Origin: Bipolaris cookei
Taxonomy: Eukaryota > Ascomycota > Dothideomycetes > Pleosporales > Pleosporaceae
Assembly: GCA_002286855.1 (NCBI GenBank)
Contig: NRSV01000062.1
Span: 75,563-92,439, forward strand
DNA: 16,877 nucleotides
Reading direction: 5' to 3'
Shown piece after piece: positions 8,131 through 16,373 of the stretch. The notes below the pieces were generated by a model. It had not been told where the DNA came from. It worked only from the letters and a program-made list of their open reading frames with translations, and searched no databases. A program made the position numbers and the translations under genes. How positions within the stretch are numbered: position 1 is the stretch's first letter; every line of letters starts with the position of its first letter.

Positions 8131-8610
8131 ATCATGGCGCTCTCACGTGATTGCTTTGTTATTTCTTGATTTGATCTCTAGATGACGGCGACAGAAGGAT
8201 TGAGGCCAGTTCTCAATCGGCGGCTCAGCAGGCCGATTTGATACTCGTCAGCGGTCGATACAGAACGCGAGGGAAGGTACATATCTACTTGATACGGATT
8301 GAGGATTTGCTGGCACTCGTTCGTAACAGGAAATCAACAAGTGCTTTCTCTTCAACGGGACTCAGGTATCGCCGGCTCTCAGCTTTGGCCTTTTTCGAGG
8401 GTCGACCTCGATACCAATAACAAACAGTCGTGTGAGGAACGTTGCCGTATCTAGCTCAAGCAGAGATCCCTTACGCATATTAGCAGGTAATTCTAAGGCC
8501 AGTACCTGACTTGCGGAGTCTATGGTCGCTGTACTATAGGTGCAGTCGTTAGCGATTGCGGCTTCACCCTTGAGTACATGCAGCTGCGCAACGGTTTCGA
8601 ACAGCCCCAC
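8131..8610 (-). pseudogene. Truncated N-terminal fragment of a pogo (DDE_1) transposase
   Basis: On the minus strand, three frames together give the DNA-binding N-terminal part of a fungal pogo transposase. The first runs to about 8364 and ends VDPRKRPKLRAGD. It is followed by YLSPVEEKALVDFLL and SSIRIK (about 8370-8295), then YVPSLAFCI, NRPAEPPIENWPQSF, and finally RRHLEIKSR with ERHD near 8131. Two frameshifts (about 8365 and 8290) and in-frame TGA codons break it; the one near 8145 replaces the expected Trp before ERHD. The catalytic domain is absent. The motif order (RIKY..SLAF, then W-K/E-RH) matches the broken gene at 2422-4078, so both belong to the same broad clade. The upstream limit is approximate. 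Confidence 0.7.
8549..8568 (-). repeat. 20-bp inverted repeat, arm A
   Basis: This sequence (TTAGCGATTGCGGCTTCACC) is the exact reverse complement of 8713-8732. It lies inside the open N-terminal part of the truncated pogo fragment. Confidence 0.75.
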
Positions 8611-8712
8611 CTTCTATAGAGCTTAGCGCGATAAGTCAGCTACAGAAAAACCTATGCGATTAGCCAATCCTCGATTTTATGACAACTGGACTTTTGGAAT
8701 ATTGCTTGCGGA

Positions 8713-8732
8713 GGTGAAGCCGCAATCGCTAA
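8713..8732 (+). repeat. 20-bp inverted repeat, arm B
   Basis: GGTGAAGCCGCAATCGCTAA is a perfect inverted match to 8549-8568. The next five bases differ only by CG against TA (CGACT against TAACT), then similarity fades. It may be a small inverted duplication of pogo coding sequence or part of a rearranged element. Confidence 0.75.
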
Positions 8733-9299
8733 TAACTATGCATCACAGCTTTCTCTATTGAGGAGATGTTTCAGTCGTGGATATTTCTCTCGTATGCGCT
8801 ATTAACAGAACAAAGACCAAAGACAGAAGAAACGAGTTAGAAGTATAAGTCACATGATGGACGAAGGTAAAGGTCTCGTGAGTAATTAGTTAGTAACTAT
8901 TGGCGAAATGTCTAACTAACTTTATTAAACTAGTATATTGCGTAACTAACTAGTTGGAAGCATTAAGTTTAGTCACAAGCTATACCACCATCGACCGTTA
9001 ACTAGCAAAGTATGTAACTAGTTAACTGACTAGTTAACAAATACTTCGTAGGGTACAATAGAAAAAAGATCAAGGACGCCAGAGAATTCTTGGAAATAGA
9101 GGCTAGTTCTGAGCTTGGCTGAATCTGTTGAGCATCATAGTTACGCCATTTGCTAAGACGGCTGTTTAGTTTCTCGATACAAGAATGAGCATGTAATAAG
9201 ACGTTTGGTCTTGTTTGAGAAGCATTTTGTGGCAGGGGTAACCGATGATGAGGTGGTAATTAGTTTACTTAAGACAATGTTGTGTATTATAGATTGTTC
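8733..9299. other. AT-rich non-coding region with TAACTA-type repeats
   Basis: No coding frame or recognised element is visible. The central part (8883-9038) is dominated by repeats of TAGTTA/TAACTA, listed separately. The rest is unremarkable AT-rich sequence. Confidence 0.45.
8883..9038. repeat. Cluster of short palindromic TAACTAGTTA-type motifs
   Basis: Within about 155 bp, TAACTA, TAGTTA and GTTAAC recur many times on both strands. They include the perfect palindrome TAACTAGTTA at 9015-9024 and the paired GTTAAC motifs flanking TGACTA at 9021-9038. The outer parts (TTAGTTAGTAACTATTGG near 8886 and GTAACTAACTAGTTGG near 8942) resemble each other. It could be a degenerate satellite, a miniature element or a protein-binding array. 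Confidence 0.55.
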
Positions 9300-9503
9300 T
9301 TAGGGCGGAGGCTTCCTCGTTAGATTGGTATACCCATTATGCCTAGGTACACATTTGAATTCATGGAACAAAAGCACGAGTATTTTGTATGGTTTTCCGC
9401 ACTTGTTACAAGGTTTTTCTCCTGGTTGACGCTTATGACCTATGCCATATGTAGTTTTGCGAGTCATTACAGTATCTGTATTAACCTTTGAATATTGAAT
9501 CAT
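9300..9503 (-). CDS. Small ORF, 67 aa, with a CxxC-type motif; doubtful
   Basis: An ATG-initiated minus-strand frame encodes a basic peptide containing KPCNKCGKPYK followed by a third Cys, suggestive of half a zinc-binding motif. There is no second Cys/His pair in a standard spacing, no neighbouring coding sequence in phase and no visible promoter. It could be a fragment of a transposon or DNA-binding gene, or a chance frame. Confidence 0.2.
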   Translation of the reverse strand: MIQYSKVNTDTVMTRKTTYGIGHKRQPGEKPCNKCGKPYKILVLLFHEFKCVPRHNGYTNLTRKPPP

Positions 9504-10361
9504 TTACTCAACATAGCGAGCTATTTATCAATCACAGTTACAACAGTGAGTCATTACTGTAGATTTTGTCAGCATTCAGCAATCGAAGTTACAATGTTAG
9601 TGCCGTCTATATCAAGGCAGATACGTAGTCAGTAATCTATTTAAGCAAAACATACTTCCCTTCGCACCTATAGATATGTATCAACGACGCACCTCGTATC
9701 TATAAGAACATGTTACCTCATTAGCCTGTAAGCTGTCTATTCGCTGTATCATACTAGTTAGGTAAAAACTTCAAACTCCTCAATTGGTATACGAATCCTG
9801 ACTGTAAGATGGCCGTGGCCGTCTATCACTACAGATGAGGCTGACCGCGATAGGGCTCGATAGTGACCGTAAGCATCTTGAAGGATGCCAGCTCAGTACA
9901 CGATACGGACTGCGTCGCAATGGTGCGCCTGCTTACCAGTAAGCAGCTTATGTCCCTCGTCAAATGGAGTACTTGCAGTAGGCCAGCTGACCGCGAGCAG
10001 CAAATCAAGCACCATATACATACCTTAGTTATTGGAACAAGTATTACTCCCACCATCGCAAGCTTCCGATAAATAAAGGGCTCTCTTAGTCAAGTAGGCT
10101 TCAGTCAAGAAACTTCTTGGTTTCGTAAATGAACATCTTCGTGACTAACGTGTATCAATTTGAAGCGGAACAATACTGGTAGGGGAAAAATAGACCTCAT
10201 CCCACGGCTGCACATCTAATTTTATAGGTATCAAAGCAATTTTCCGTAGGTAACTTAACATGCTTTAATTGTTTCTATATTTGGATTTGAATTATTGTAG
10301 GTATTGTATTGATTGCTCTGTGGGTGGCAGCAGTTGGCGTCAAACATTCATTCTTGTGCCA
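9504..10361. other. No recognised gene
   Basis: Several overlapping frames of 60-75 codons exist on both strands near 9829-10072, but none shows a motif or consistent coding character. No TIRs, LTRs or RNA genes were seen. Confidence 0.4.
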
Positions 10362-10858
10362 TGATGACTTACGACGAGAATGCCACCCTCAGCGCTCAAG
10401 GTAAAACGATCGCTCTTCAAGTTAACTTTCCTACCAACTACATAGATGTCTCAAAGACATGGAAGTGAAAAATCTGGAAGCCCTATTCAAAAAATAGGTA
10501 GTTAAGTACGTACAGCTTCGACAGATCGCCCCGCTAATGTCAAACATGGGCAATCTCCCGAACATCAAAACGATATTTTGCGCCTCGTAGTTGAGCCCCT
10601 GAACTGCCAGCTCCCACCAACCTACCCTACAAGATTTTATGCAAAAAGCCCTGTATAGGTCAACGTGTCCCACCAGCATTTGTTTCGCCACCACTCTCTG
10701 AGGCCGACACCACGTCTGATTTAGACTGCGTTGCGTTCGACTCAGACAAGACCATGGGCACGTACAGATCCCAATGCGAGCGCTCATCGCGCAGTATGCT
10801 GCATCCACCAGCGAACCTGTTTGCGCGCATACTCACTTGAATACTTGTCGGTGTCATT
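10362..10858 (+). pseudogene. Possible degraded coding segment of unknown function
   Basis: Three plus-strand stretches read like protein, but in different frames. An ATG at 10362 opens 35 codons (MMTYDENATLSAQGK...), ending at a TGA. A second piece at about 10508-10636 includes SPEHQNDILRLVVEPLN. A third at about 10661-10838 includes PPLSEADTTSDLDC. Each is open for 35-60 codons, and they are separated by frame changes without obvious GT-AG introns of usual size. Opposite-strand frames (10431-10808 and 10660-10857) compete with this reading. I recognise no family, so this may be chance. Confidence 0.18.
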
Positions 10859-11360
10859 TCTAGATAGGGTTGTCGTCATTCCGTGTCAGCACTACAGCCA
10901 TGAGGCCTAGCTTGTTAGCCGAAAGTAAATTACTACTTACGCACTGGAGCAAGGTACGCGGGGTAAAATGCCAAGAGCTTACGACTACCATCTTCTATTG
11001 CAAGAAGCGAACACCAATTTCGAATGAATATGAATATCGAAAATGATTATCACCCCGCACTGGTGTTTGTAAATCAAGAGCGCATATGCTGTGTGGCTCT
11101 GTACGTATACCACGTTTTCCTGCATAGCAAAGAATATATTGATAACAGCCACAAGCATAAGCTGGCTGCCCAAACAGCACGCGAGCTTTACAGGGAGTAA
11201 GCAGTAGTTAGGGCTAGGATTAGTTTAGAAAACGAAAGAGTGGAAACATTTGCCAGCTTCAACTATCCACTTATGTGTGCTTGCGCTAGGAGCTATTGTT
11301 CAGCTTGTGAGATGTTTATTTTGTATACCAATACCTTTTTAAGGTAGGCTTCGTAAATGT
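10859..11360. other. Upstream region of the P450 gene, no recognised gene
   Basis: There is no coding frame with motifs. One TTAGGG hexamer (11208) stands alone and is not a telomere array. The 3' part probably carries the P450 promoter. Confidence 0.4.
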
Positions 11361-11376
11361 CCAATACTATTTATAA
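11361..11376 (+). promoter_or_regulatory. CCAAT and TATA-like boxes of the P450 gene
   Basis: CCAAT lies at 11361-11365 and TATTTATAA at 11368-11376, about 125-140 bp before the ATG at 11500. They are unusually close to each other, so only one may matter. The assignment rests on position and motif alone. Confidence 0.4.
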
Positions 11377-11499
11377 GCATCCCGTGCGTTACAACAACTA
11401 ACTCTAACGCGCACTTAACAACGAACATTGCAGTCCGGCCATGCTCATTCATATGCTGTGGGATTGAGCTTTCTTACATCCCGAACAGTCCAGTCAAAG

Positions 11500-13299
11500 A
11501 TGAGGCTCAGCATACTCATTCTTACTGGGTTCACAATATCCGTTGGAGTTGTAATTCAGTATATATTTGAACGGAAGAAGCGAGCAGTATGACTTTCCCT
11601 ATGTTGTAGTCTTGAAGCTCTCCTGACAGCAGAATAGGAAGATGAAGCTATCAGTCAACGCCATGGTTGCCAGCCGGCTCCCAGGCTTCAGAATCAGAGA
11701 CCTTTCGGAGTCGATCGACTTGAGCAGATTTTCCGTGCAGATGCGGAGTCACGATTGATGGAACTCTTCCTCTTTCATTTCCGACAAACTGGCAATACGC
11801 TTGAACAGAAGTTTCTGGGTACTAGAGCGTACGGCACGATAGAGCCAGCAAATCTTGAGGCAATCTTTTCGACTAATTTCAAAGGTGCGCATAGTTATAT
11901 ATAGCATGTAGTCTTGCTAATGGTGTCTAGATTTCGGAATGGGCCCTCGTCGAGACATCACCTTCCCAATGTTCGGTGATGGCATCTTCACCCAAGAGGG
12001 GGCTGAGTGGAAACACTCTCGCGATATCCTCCGACCGCAATTGAAACATCAGCAATATGAGAATCTCGAGGTATTCCGTCCTGCGGTAGACGATTTGATA
12101 GACCTTCTCCAAGGAAGCAATGGAACGGTCGACTTGCAACCTCTTTTCTTTCGCTTAACGCTCGACACGACTACTGCTTTCTTGTTTGGTGAATCGGTTC
12201 GTAGCTTAGTCAAGCCGGAAGCGATCAAAGAGAATACATTCGCCAATGCCTTCAACACTGCTCAACAGTGGGTGACGAAAAGATTTCGACTCCTAGATCT
12301 CTATTGGCTCGTTAACGGAAGAGAATTTCGACAGGCCTGTCACAACGTCCACAAGTTTGCCGATCAGATCATTGATCTTAATCTTTCCTCTGAGCGCACT
12401 GCAAACGAAGATTCAGAGCGGTATGTCTTTTTGGATACTGTAGCAAAGAAGACATCGGATCGACATGCACTCAGAGGCCAGATAGTCAACCTCCTAGCTG
12501 CTGGTAGAGATACAACAGCATGTCTTCTGTCCTGGACGTTGTGAGTCATGATTCGACGCATTCTATATAGTCTACTACTGATATTTGAGTTGCAACAGCT
12601 TTCTACTCGTACGCCACCCAAAAGTTATGAAAAAGCTACGTGCAGAAATCGCTTCATTATGCACAACAGACATTCCGCTAAACCGAGATAATCTGAGAAG
12701 AATGCCATATCTTAATAATGTGCTCAAAGAGAGTAAGAGATATATTTGCTAAAGTGAGTTTCCTCACAATGCTAAATTACTCAGCTTTAAGACTTTACCC
12801 ATCCGTTCCCGTAAATACACGTACTGCAACGAGAACTACGGTCCTGCCAAAAGGCGGAGGGCCAGACAGGCAATCACCAGTCCTTATACCCAAAGGAAGC
12901 GCTGTGGCTTTTAGCGTATATTCTATGCATCGACGGCCGGATCTCTACGGAATGGATGCCGAGCTGTTCCGACCTGAGAGATGGGATGAAGAAATGCCAA
13001 TGAACAACAACCCAACTAATGCAAGATGGGGTTATCTGCCATTCCACGGAGGTCCTAGAGTCTGTCTTGGGCGTGAGTTTTCTGAACCAGAAAGCGATAT
13101 TGGAACTTGATAACGCTGACAATTTGTTTCAGTCGACTTTGCGCTCAGCGAAGCTGCATATGTGACTGTGCGCTTGTTACAGGGTTTTGGATCTATCAAG
13201 CTCCCTGAGGGAGAGCAAGTTGAACTGGTAGGCGTGGAAAAACAAACAATGACACTCGTGATTTCTATCAAGAATGGATGCAAGGTTTGTATAGGCTAG
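11500..13299 (+). CDS. Cytochrome P450 monooxygenase, CYP52-like, six exons, 510 aa
   Basis: Haem-thiolate monooxygenase expected at the ER membrane. The CYP52-like layout suggests oxidation of fatty acids, alkanes or similar lipids, which is inference. Exons are 11500-11586, 11638-11884, 11931-12540, 12599-12732, 12785-13072 and 13133-13299 (1533 nt). The introns are 51, 46, 58, 52 and 60 bp, all GT-AG with CTGAC/CTAAT-type branch sites. Residues 1-24 form a membrane anchor followed by ERKKR. Visible motifs are GCQPAP near residue 40, FGDGIFTQEG...WKHSR, the I-helix AGRDTT (302-307), the K-helix ETLR (359-362, spanning an intron), FRPERW, and the haem loop FHGGPRVCLG (446-455) with Cys453 as iron ligand. 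After splicing the loop continues LDFALSEAAY; the Leu occupies a position that is often Gln in related proteins. No stops or missing motifs, so it is probably functional. It stands alone, with no pathway partners in the window. Confidence 0.9.
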
Positions 13300-14171
13300 T
13301 TTCGCATCTACCGTTGGTTTGTGTAATCAGCTTCAACATGGTGCACAAGGAAGGACCATACTGTGTTTCTAAACCATACTTCACTCCTGTATCATCACTA
13401 CAGCTTCACTCCATCACTTAGCCTTAAGCGTCTCCTGTACATCAACCCATGGGCTCCTTTACCTGCGGTGTACAACTCTTACTTTTTTTATCGTTGAGAC
13501 AGTGCTTCCTCAATCCCCCGAATATGTAGTTGACTTGCCAACATAGAGCTGTAGTCTGCGACAGTTTAGATACCGCCTATCTCGACACGGTTCTGTGTCT
13601 CATTGGTGTCATGGGCGGAGATGCCTGTCGAACGAGTATGCATTCACTTGTCGTACAGAAGAAGAAACATAAGAAATAGAACTATCGTGGCCACAACGTT
13701 TGTCTTTGTACCACTGTCATAATCGGCAATGCCTTTCTCCTCTCGCCTCTCTTGCTTGGCATAGTTCTGGGCTTATCGGGCTAGTGTTGCGAGATCCGTG
13801 CACGCACAACCCGATTGCTATCTTGGTACTAAGTGTTGTAGCAAAGTCCATCTATAACGTGTGATGCACAGAATTCAAAACACGCGCTTGAATCGATAGT
13901 TAGAAGCCGAGACAAAGGAATACCAGAGGCCAGCAAGCCAGAAGCTAGGGAAGCTCACTGTACGTACTTCGATTACTTGGTGGGCTCACCCTGGTAATCC
14001 TGTTACATAGCGTTCTCTTGGTTCACGTATTGGGGTAACACCAAAGTACATACATAATTCAATAATTTCGCTTTGCAAACTGCACAGCTGTCGGGAGCAC
14101 GGACATTGTGAATAATACCACATACGGACTGACCGTAGATTCACCGTAGGTTAATCGGTAGCCTATATATA
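13300..14171. other. Downstream of the P450, no recognised gene
   Basis: The first part will include the P450 3' UTR and polyadenylation region. I see no coding frame with motifs, no inverted repeats and no RNA gene before the Tc1-like element begins. Confidence 0.4.
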
Positions 14172-14182
14172 TACAGCCACGC

Positions 14183-14200
14183 GTCAAAAGTTTCGCTCGC
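14183..14200 (+). repeat. Inverted-repeat core, left end of the Tc1-like element
   Basis: GTCAAAAGTTTCGCTCGC matches 15496-15513 perfectly in inverted orientation. It is the likely transposase-binding site. Confidence 0.88.
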
Positions 14201-14245
14201 GTAGCTACCCCACCACAACTCTACCATCAACTATCTCAATTTTGA

Positions 14246-15385
14246 ATGCCTGCACCCAACGCTGCACCGCGCCAATTCGGCCGGGAAATATCACAAAATG
14301 TTCGCCGGATGCCAAATATGACGATTGTGGAGAGAAATATCGCGATCGGGATGTTGATGGGTGGGTGTGGAGTAGCTGAAGTTGCTACAGCCTTTCACCG
14401 AGCCTGCTCCACCATCCGCCGCCTCCACCAGAAGTACAACACCACAGCAACGACAAAAGATAGACCTCGTAGCGGCCGTCCCAAAATACTTTCAGACCAT
14501 CAACAGAAGATAATTTGGAGACATGCACGTAAATCGCCCAAAATTGAGTACAACGACCTTATTGAAGCTGCGACTATAATGCTACCCAACGGCACCACTT
14601 TACGCCCACCTAGTAAGTCTACACTATATCGCATGCTCAAGCGTCGCAATATAGTCAAATATCGATGTAAGAAACGTCCAAAACTCACCCCAATACTCGC
14701 CCGTAAGCGGTTGCAGTTCGCATATCGTCACCGACATTTTCCTTGGCATCGGCGTACAGTCAAGTTCTCTAACGAGTGCTCTATTCAGAAGACCTCTCGA
14801 GCAGAACAAGAGTGGTGTTTTCGCTACCCAGCAGAAAATTGGAAGGCCAGGATGCTTACGGAACTATCTACGGGCATAGTGAGAAGCCAGATGGTGTGGG
14901 GAGCTATATGGGTGGACGAACGTGGGCATGGTCGGCGGAGTCCACTGGTGATAATGGAAACAGATCAGAATGCACCCCGCGGTAGATATTCTAGCCAATC
15001 CTACATACAGGCACTCCGTAGAGGTCTTCTCCCTTTATACAGGCCTTCCCAGATTTTTATGCAGGATAACGCGCGTATACACACCTCTAGAGTCGTCCAG
15101 ACGTTCCTCGCGGAGAACCATATTACAACACTTAACTGGCCAGCGTACTCACCAGATCTCAACCCTATTGAGCACCTCTGGTGGGTGCTAAAACGACGCA
15201 TGAACAAATTCTACCCACAATATGATAATTACAGCTACGCTGAAGAACAGTGGGATGGCTTTTGCCATGCTCTAAAAGACTGTTGGCGGAGGATCCCACG
15301 TAGGTATATTGAAGCAGTAACCTACTCAATGCCCCGCCGCCTTGCAGCTCGCAGAGCTGCGCGGGGCTGGCAAACAAAGTACTAG
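14246..15385 (+). CDS. Tc1-like transposase, 379 aa, first catalytic Asp replaced by Asn
   Basis: Tc1/mariner-superfamily transposase with an open frame of usual or slightly longer length. The N-terminal half holds two helix-turn-helix regions (about residues 25-65 and 82-135) joined by a GRPR-like linker (RSGRPK, 75-80), which would bind the TIR. In the catalytic half, D274 (FMQDNARIH) and E309 (YSPDLNPIEHLWW) are separated by 34 residues, giving a DD34E layout. The position of the first catalytic Asp (normally in an FSDE-type motif) is Asn176 (FSNECS, codon AAC at 14771-14773). This should abolish metal binding and cleavage, while DNA binding may survive. There are no other stops or frameshifts. 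The start at 14246 is the first ATG after the left TIR and precedes the HTH. Family assignment is firm; loss of activity is inference from the triad. Confidence 0.92.
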   Translation: MPAPNAAPRQFGREISQNVRRMPNMTIVERNIAIGMLMGGCGVAEVATAFHRACSTIRRLHQKYNTTATTKDRPRSGRPKILSDHQQKIIWRHARKSPKIEYNDLIEAATIMLPNGTTLRPPSKSTLYRMLKRRNIVKYRCKKRPKLTPILARKRLQFAYRHRHFPWHRRTVKFSNECSIQKTSRAEQEWCFRYPAENWKARMLTELSTGIVRSQMVWGAIWVDERGHGRRSPLVIMETDQNAPRGRYSSQSYIQALRRGLLPLYRPSQIFMQDNARIHTSRVVQTFLAENHITTLNWPAYSPDLNPIEHLWWVLKRRMNKFYPQYDNYSYAEEQWDGFCHALKDCWRRIPRRYIEAVTYSMPRRLAARRAARGWQTKY

Positions 15386-15495
15386 TACTCAGGAATAAAT
15401 TTCATTTTTCAAATTCAAAATTTATGTTGTTTTGGTGGAGATATTGGCTGTTTTGTCATGGTTGTTCAATTTTGGTGATGGGGTGTTTTCGGTTA

Positions 15496-15513
15496 GCGAG
15501 CGAAACTTTTGAC
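15496..15513 (-). repeat. Inverted-repeat core, right end of the Tc1-like element
   Basis: GCGAGCGAAACTTTTGAC is the exact inverse of 14183-14200. Confidence 0.88.
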
Positions 15514-15528
15514 TTAGTTAGTACTGTA

Positions 15529-15905
15529 TATATATTTGCAGATGAGACGACGCAAATAGTGATAAATCAATTCTCTTGACATTTTCCTCACGCACCGGAG
15601 GGTGCATATGCAGAGTCGCAAGAACAGTGTGGTAAAGCAAAGGACATACAAATACTTCGAGTTGTGAACTAGAAATTTTCGTGAGGCTCACATCTGTACC
15701 CTCCACTGAATGCTTTATTCCTCTTGAAAATTCAATTTGCAATGCTTATCAAGTGATTTACTACTACGTACATAGTAGTCCTGGTCGTGCCCCGCACCTA
15801 CCTCGCCATGATCCACAACGCGCAGGTTGTCAACCAAGCCCACTAGCATCTGGTTCAGTTGAGGCAATTGCAGCTGAAGCTTCATTATTATCATCTGTAA
15901 GCAGT
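15529..15905. other. Spacer between the Tc1-like element and the putative copia LTR
   Basis: Short frames on both strands (15681-15935 plus, 15715-15945 minus) have no recognisable motif. An imperfect palindrome (ACTACTA/TAGTAGT) occurs around 15760-15779. This is probably genomic flank of the retrotransposon, or remains of another repeat. Confidence 0.35.
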
Positions 15906-16072
15906 TGTGAATGTAAGAAGTATTGTGTATTGTGATGTGTATCATGATAGGAGCAAGTTTAAATACAGCGTTATTAGTCAGTGGGCAACCACGTGACTAT
16001 ACATGGTACTTCTGGGCTTACACACCTCCCTCAGATTCGAACGCATGTTGAAGCTGATGTGATCATAGGCCA
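15906..16072 (-). repeat. Putative 3' LTR of the copia element
   Basis: Immediately after the polypurine-like tract the minus strand begins TGGCC and runs about 167 bp to TTCACA, giving the TG...CA ends typical of LTRs. A TATA-like GTATTTAAAC sits inside (around 15955-15964). The second LTR is outside the window, so the limits cannot be confirmed by comparison. Confidence 0.4.
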
Positions 16073-16373
16073 CCCCCTGCTCTGTACATGAGTAGGGCTG
16101 CTTGTACGAGTGCGGTGGGTAGCCGCTTGAATTGGAGCAGTGCCAGGTGGGGATCGTCCGCCGTCGCGGTGTTGGTGGACCTCGCTCTGTACTATGGGCG
16201 TCCCCAATAGTCGGACGTCTCCTAGAGCTAGCACTGAGGTCCTGACTGCTTCCCGTTCTGTATGGAGTTTGGTAGTGTCCCTTGATGTGAAAGAAAGAGC
16301 TTTATGAGCGTACAGCCTCGTTAAACCTGTAAAAACCATATAGGAAAAACCAGGAATAGTACTGCACTATAGC

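Larger units (their letters stand above)
14172..15528 (+). mobile_element. Tc1-like DNA transposon (DD34E family)
   Basis: A Tc1-type transposase gene is flanked by inverted ends that read TACAG inward from both sides (14172-14176 and 15524-15528), with an 18-bp perfect inverted repeat a few bases inside. Both ends abut (TA)n runs (CTATATATATACAG on the left, CTGTATATATATTT on the right), as expected for insertion at TA. The spacing between the TACAG terminus and the 18-bp core differs (6 against 10 bases), so one end has an indel. The element is about 1.36 kb. The transposase carries a key substitution, so it is probably non-autonomous. Confidence 0.85.

Noticed and set aside
11208..11213. 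TTAGGG hexamer with a degenerate neighbour, possible telomeric repeat.
   Set aside because: There is a single hexamer with no array, so it is expected by chance.
12874..13283. Minus-strand frames across the P450 3' half.
   Set aside because: They are antisense to well-supported P450 exons carrying the haem-binding motif.
16031..16339. 102-codon minus-strand frame between the copia pol stop and the LTR.
   Set aside because: It has no recognisable domain and runs into the putative LTR, so it is probably a chance frame in the element's 3' non-coding part.
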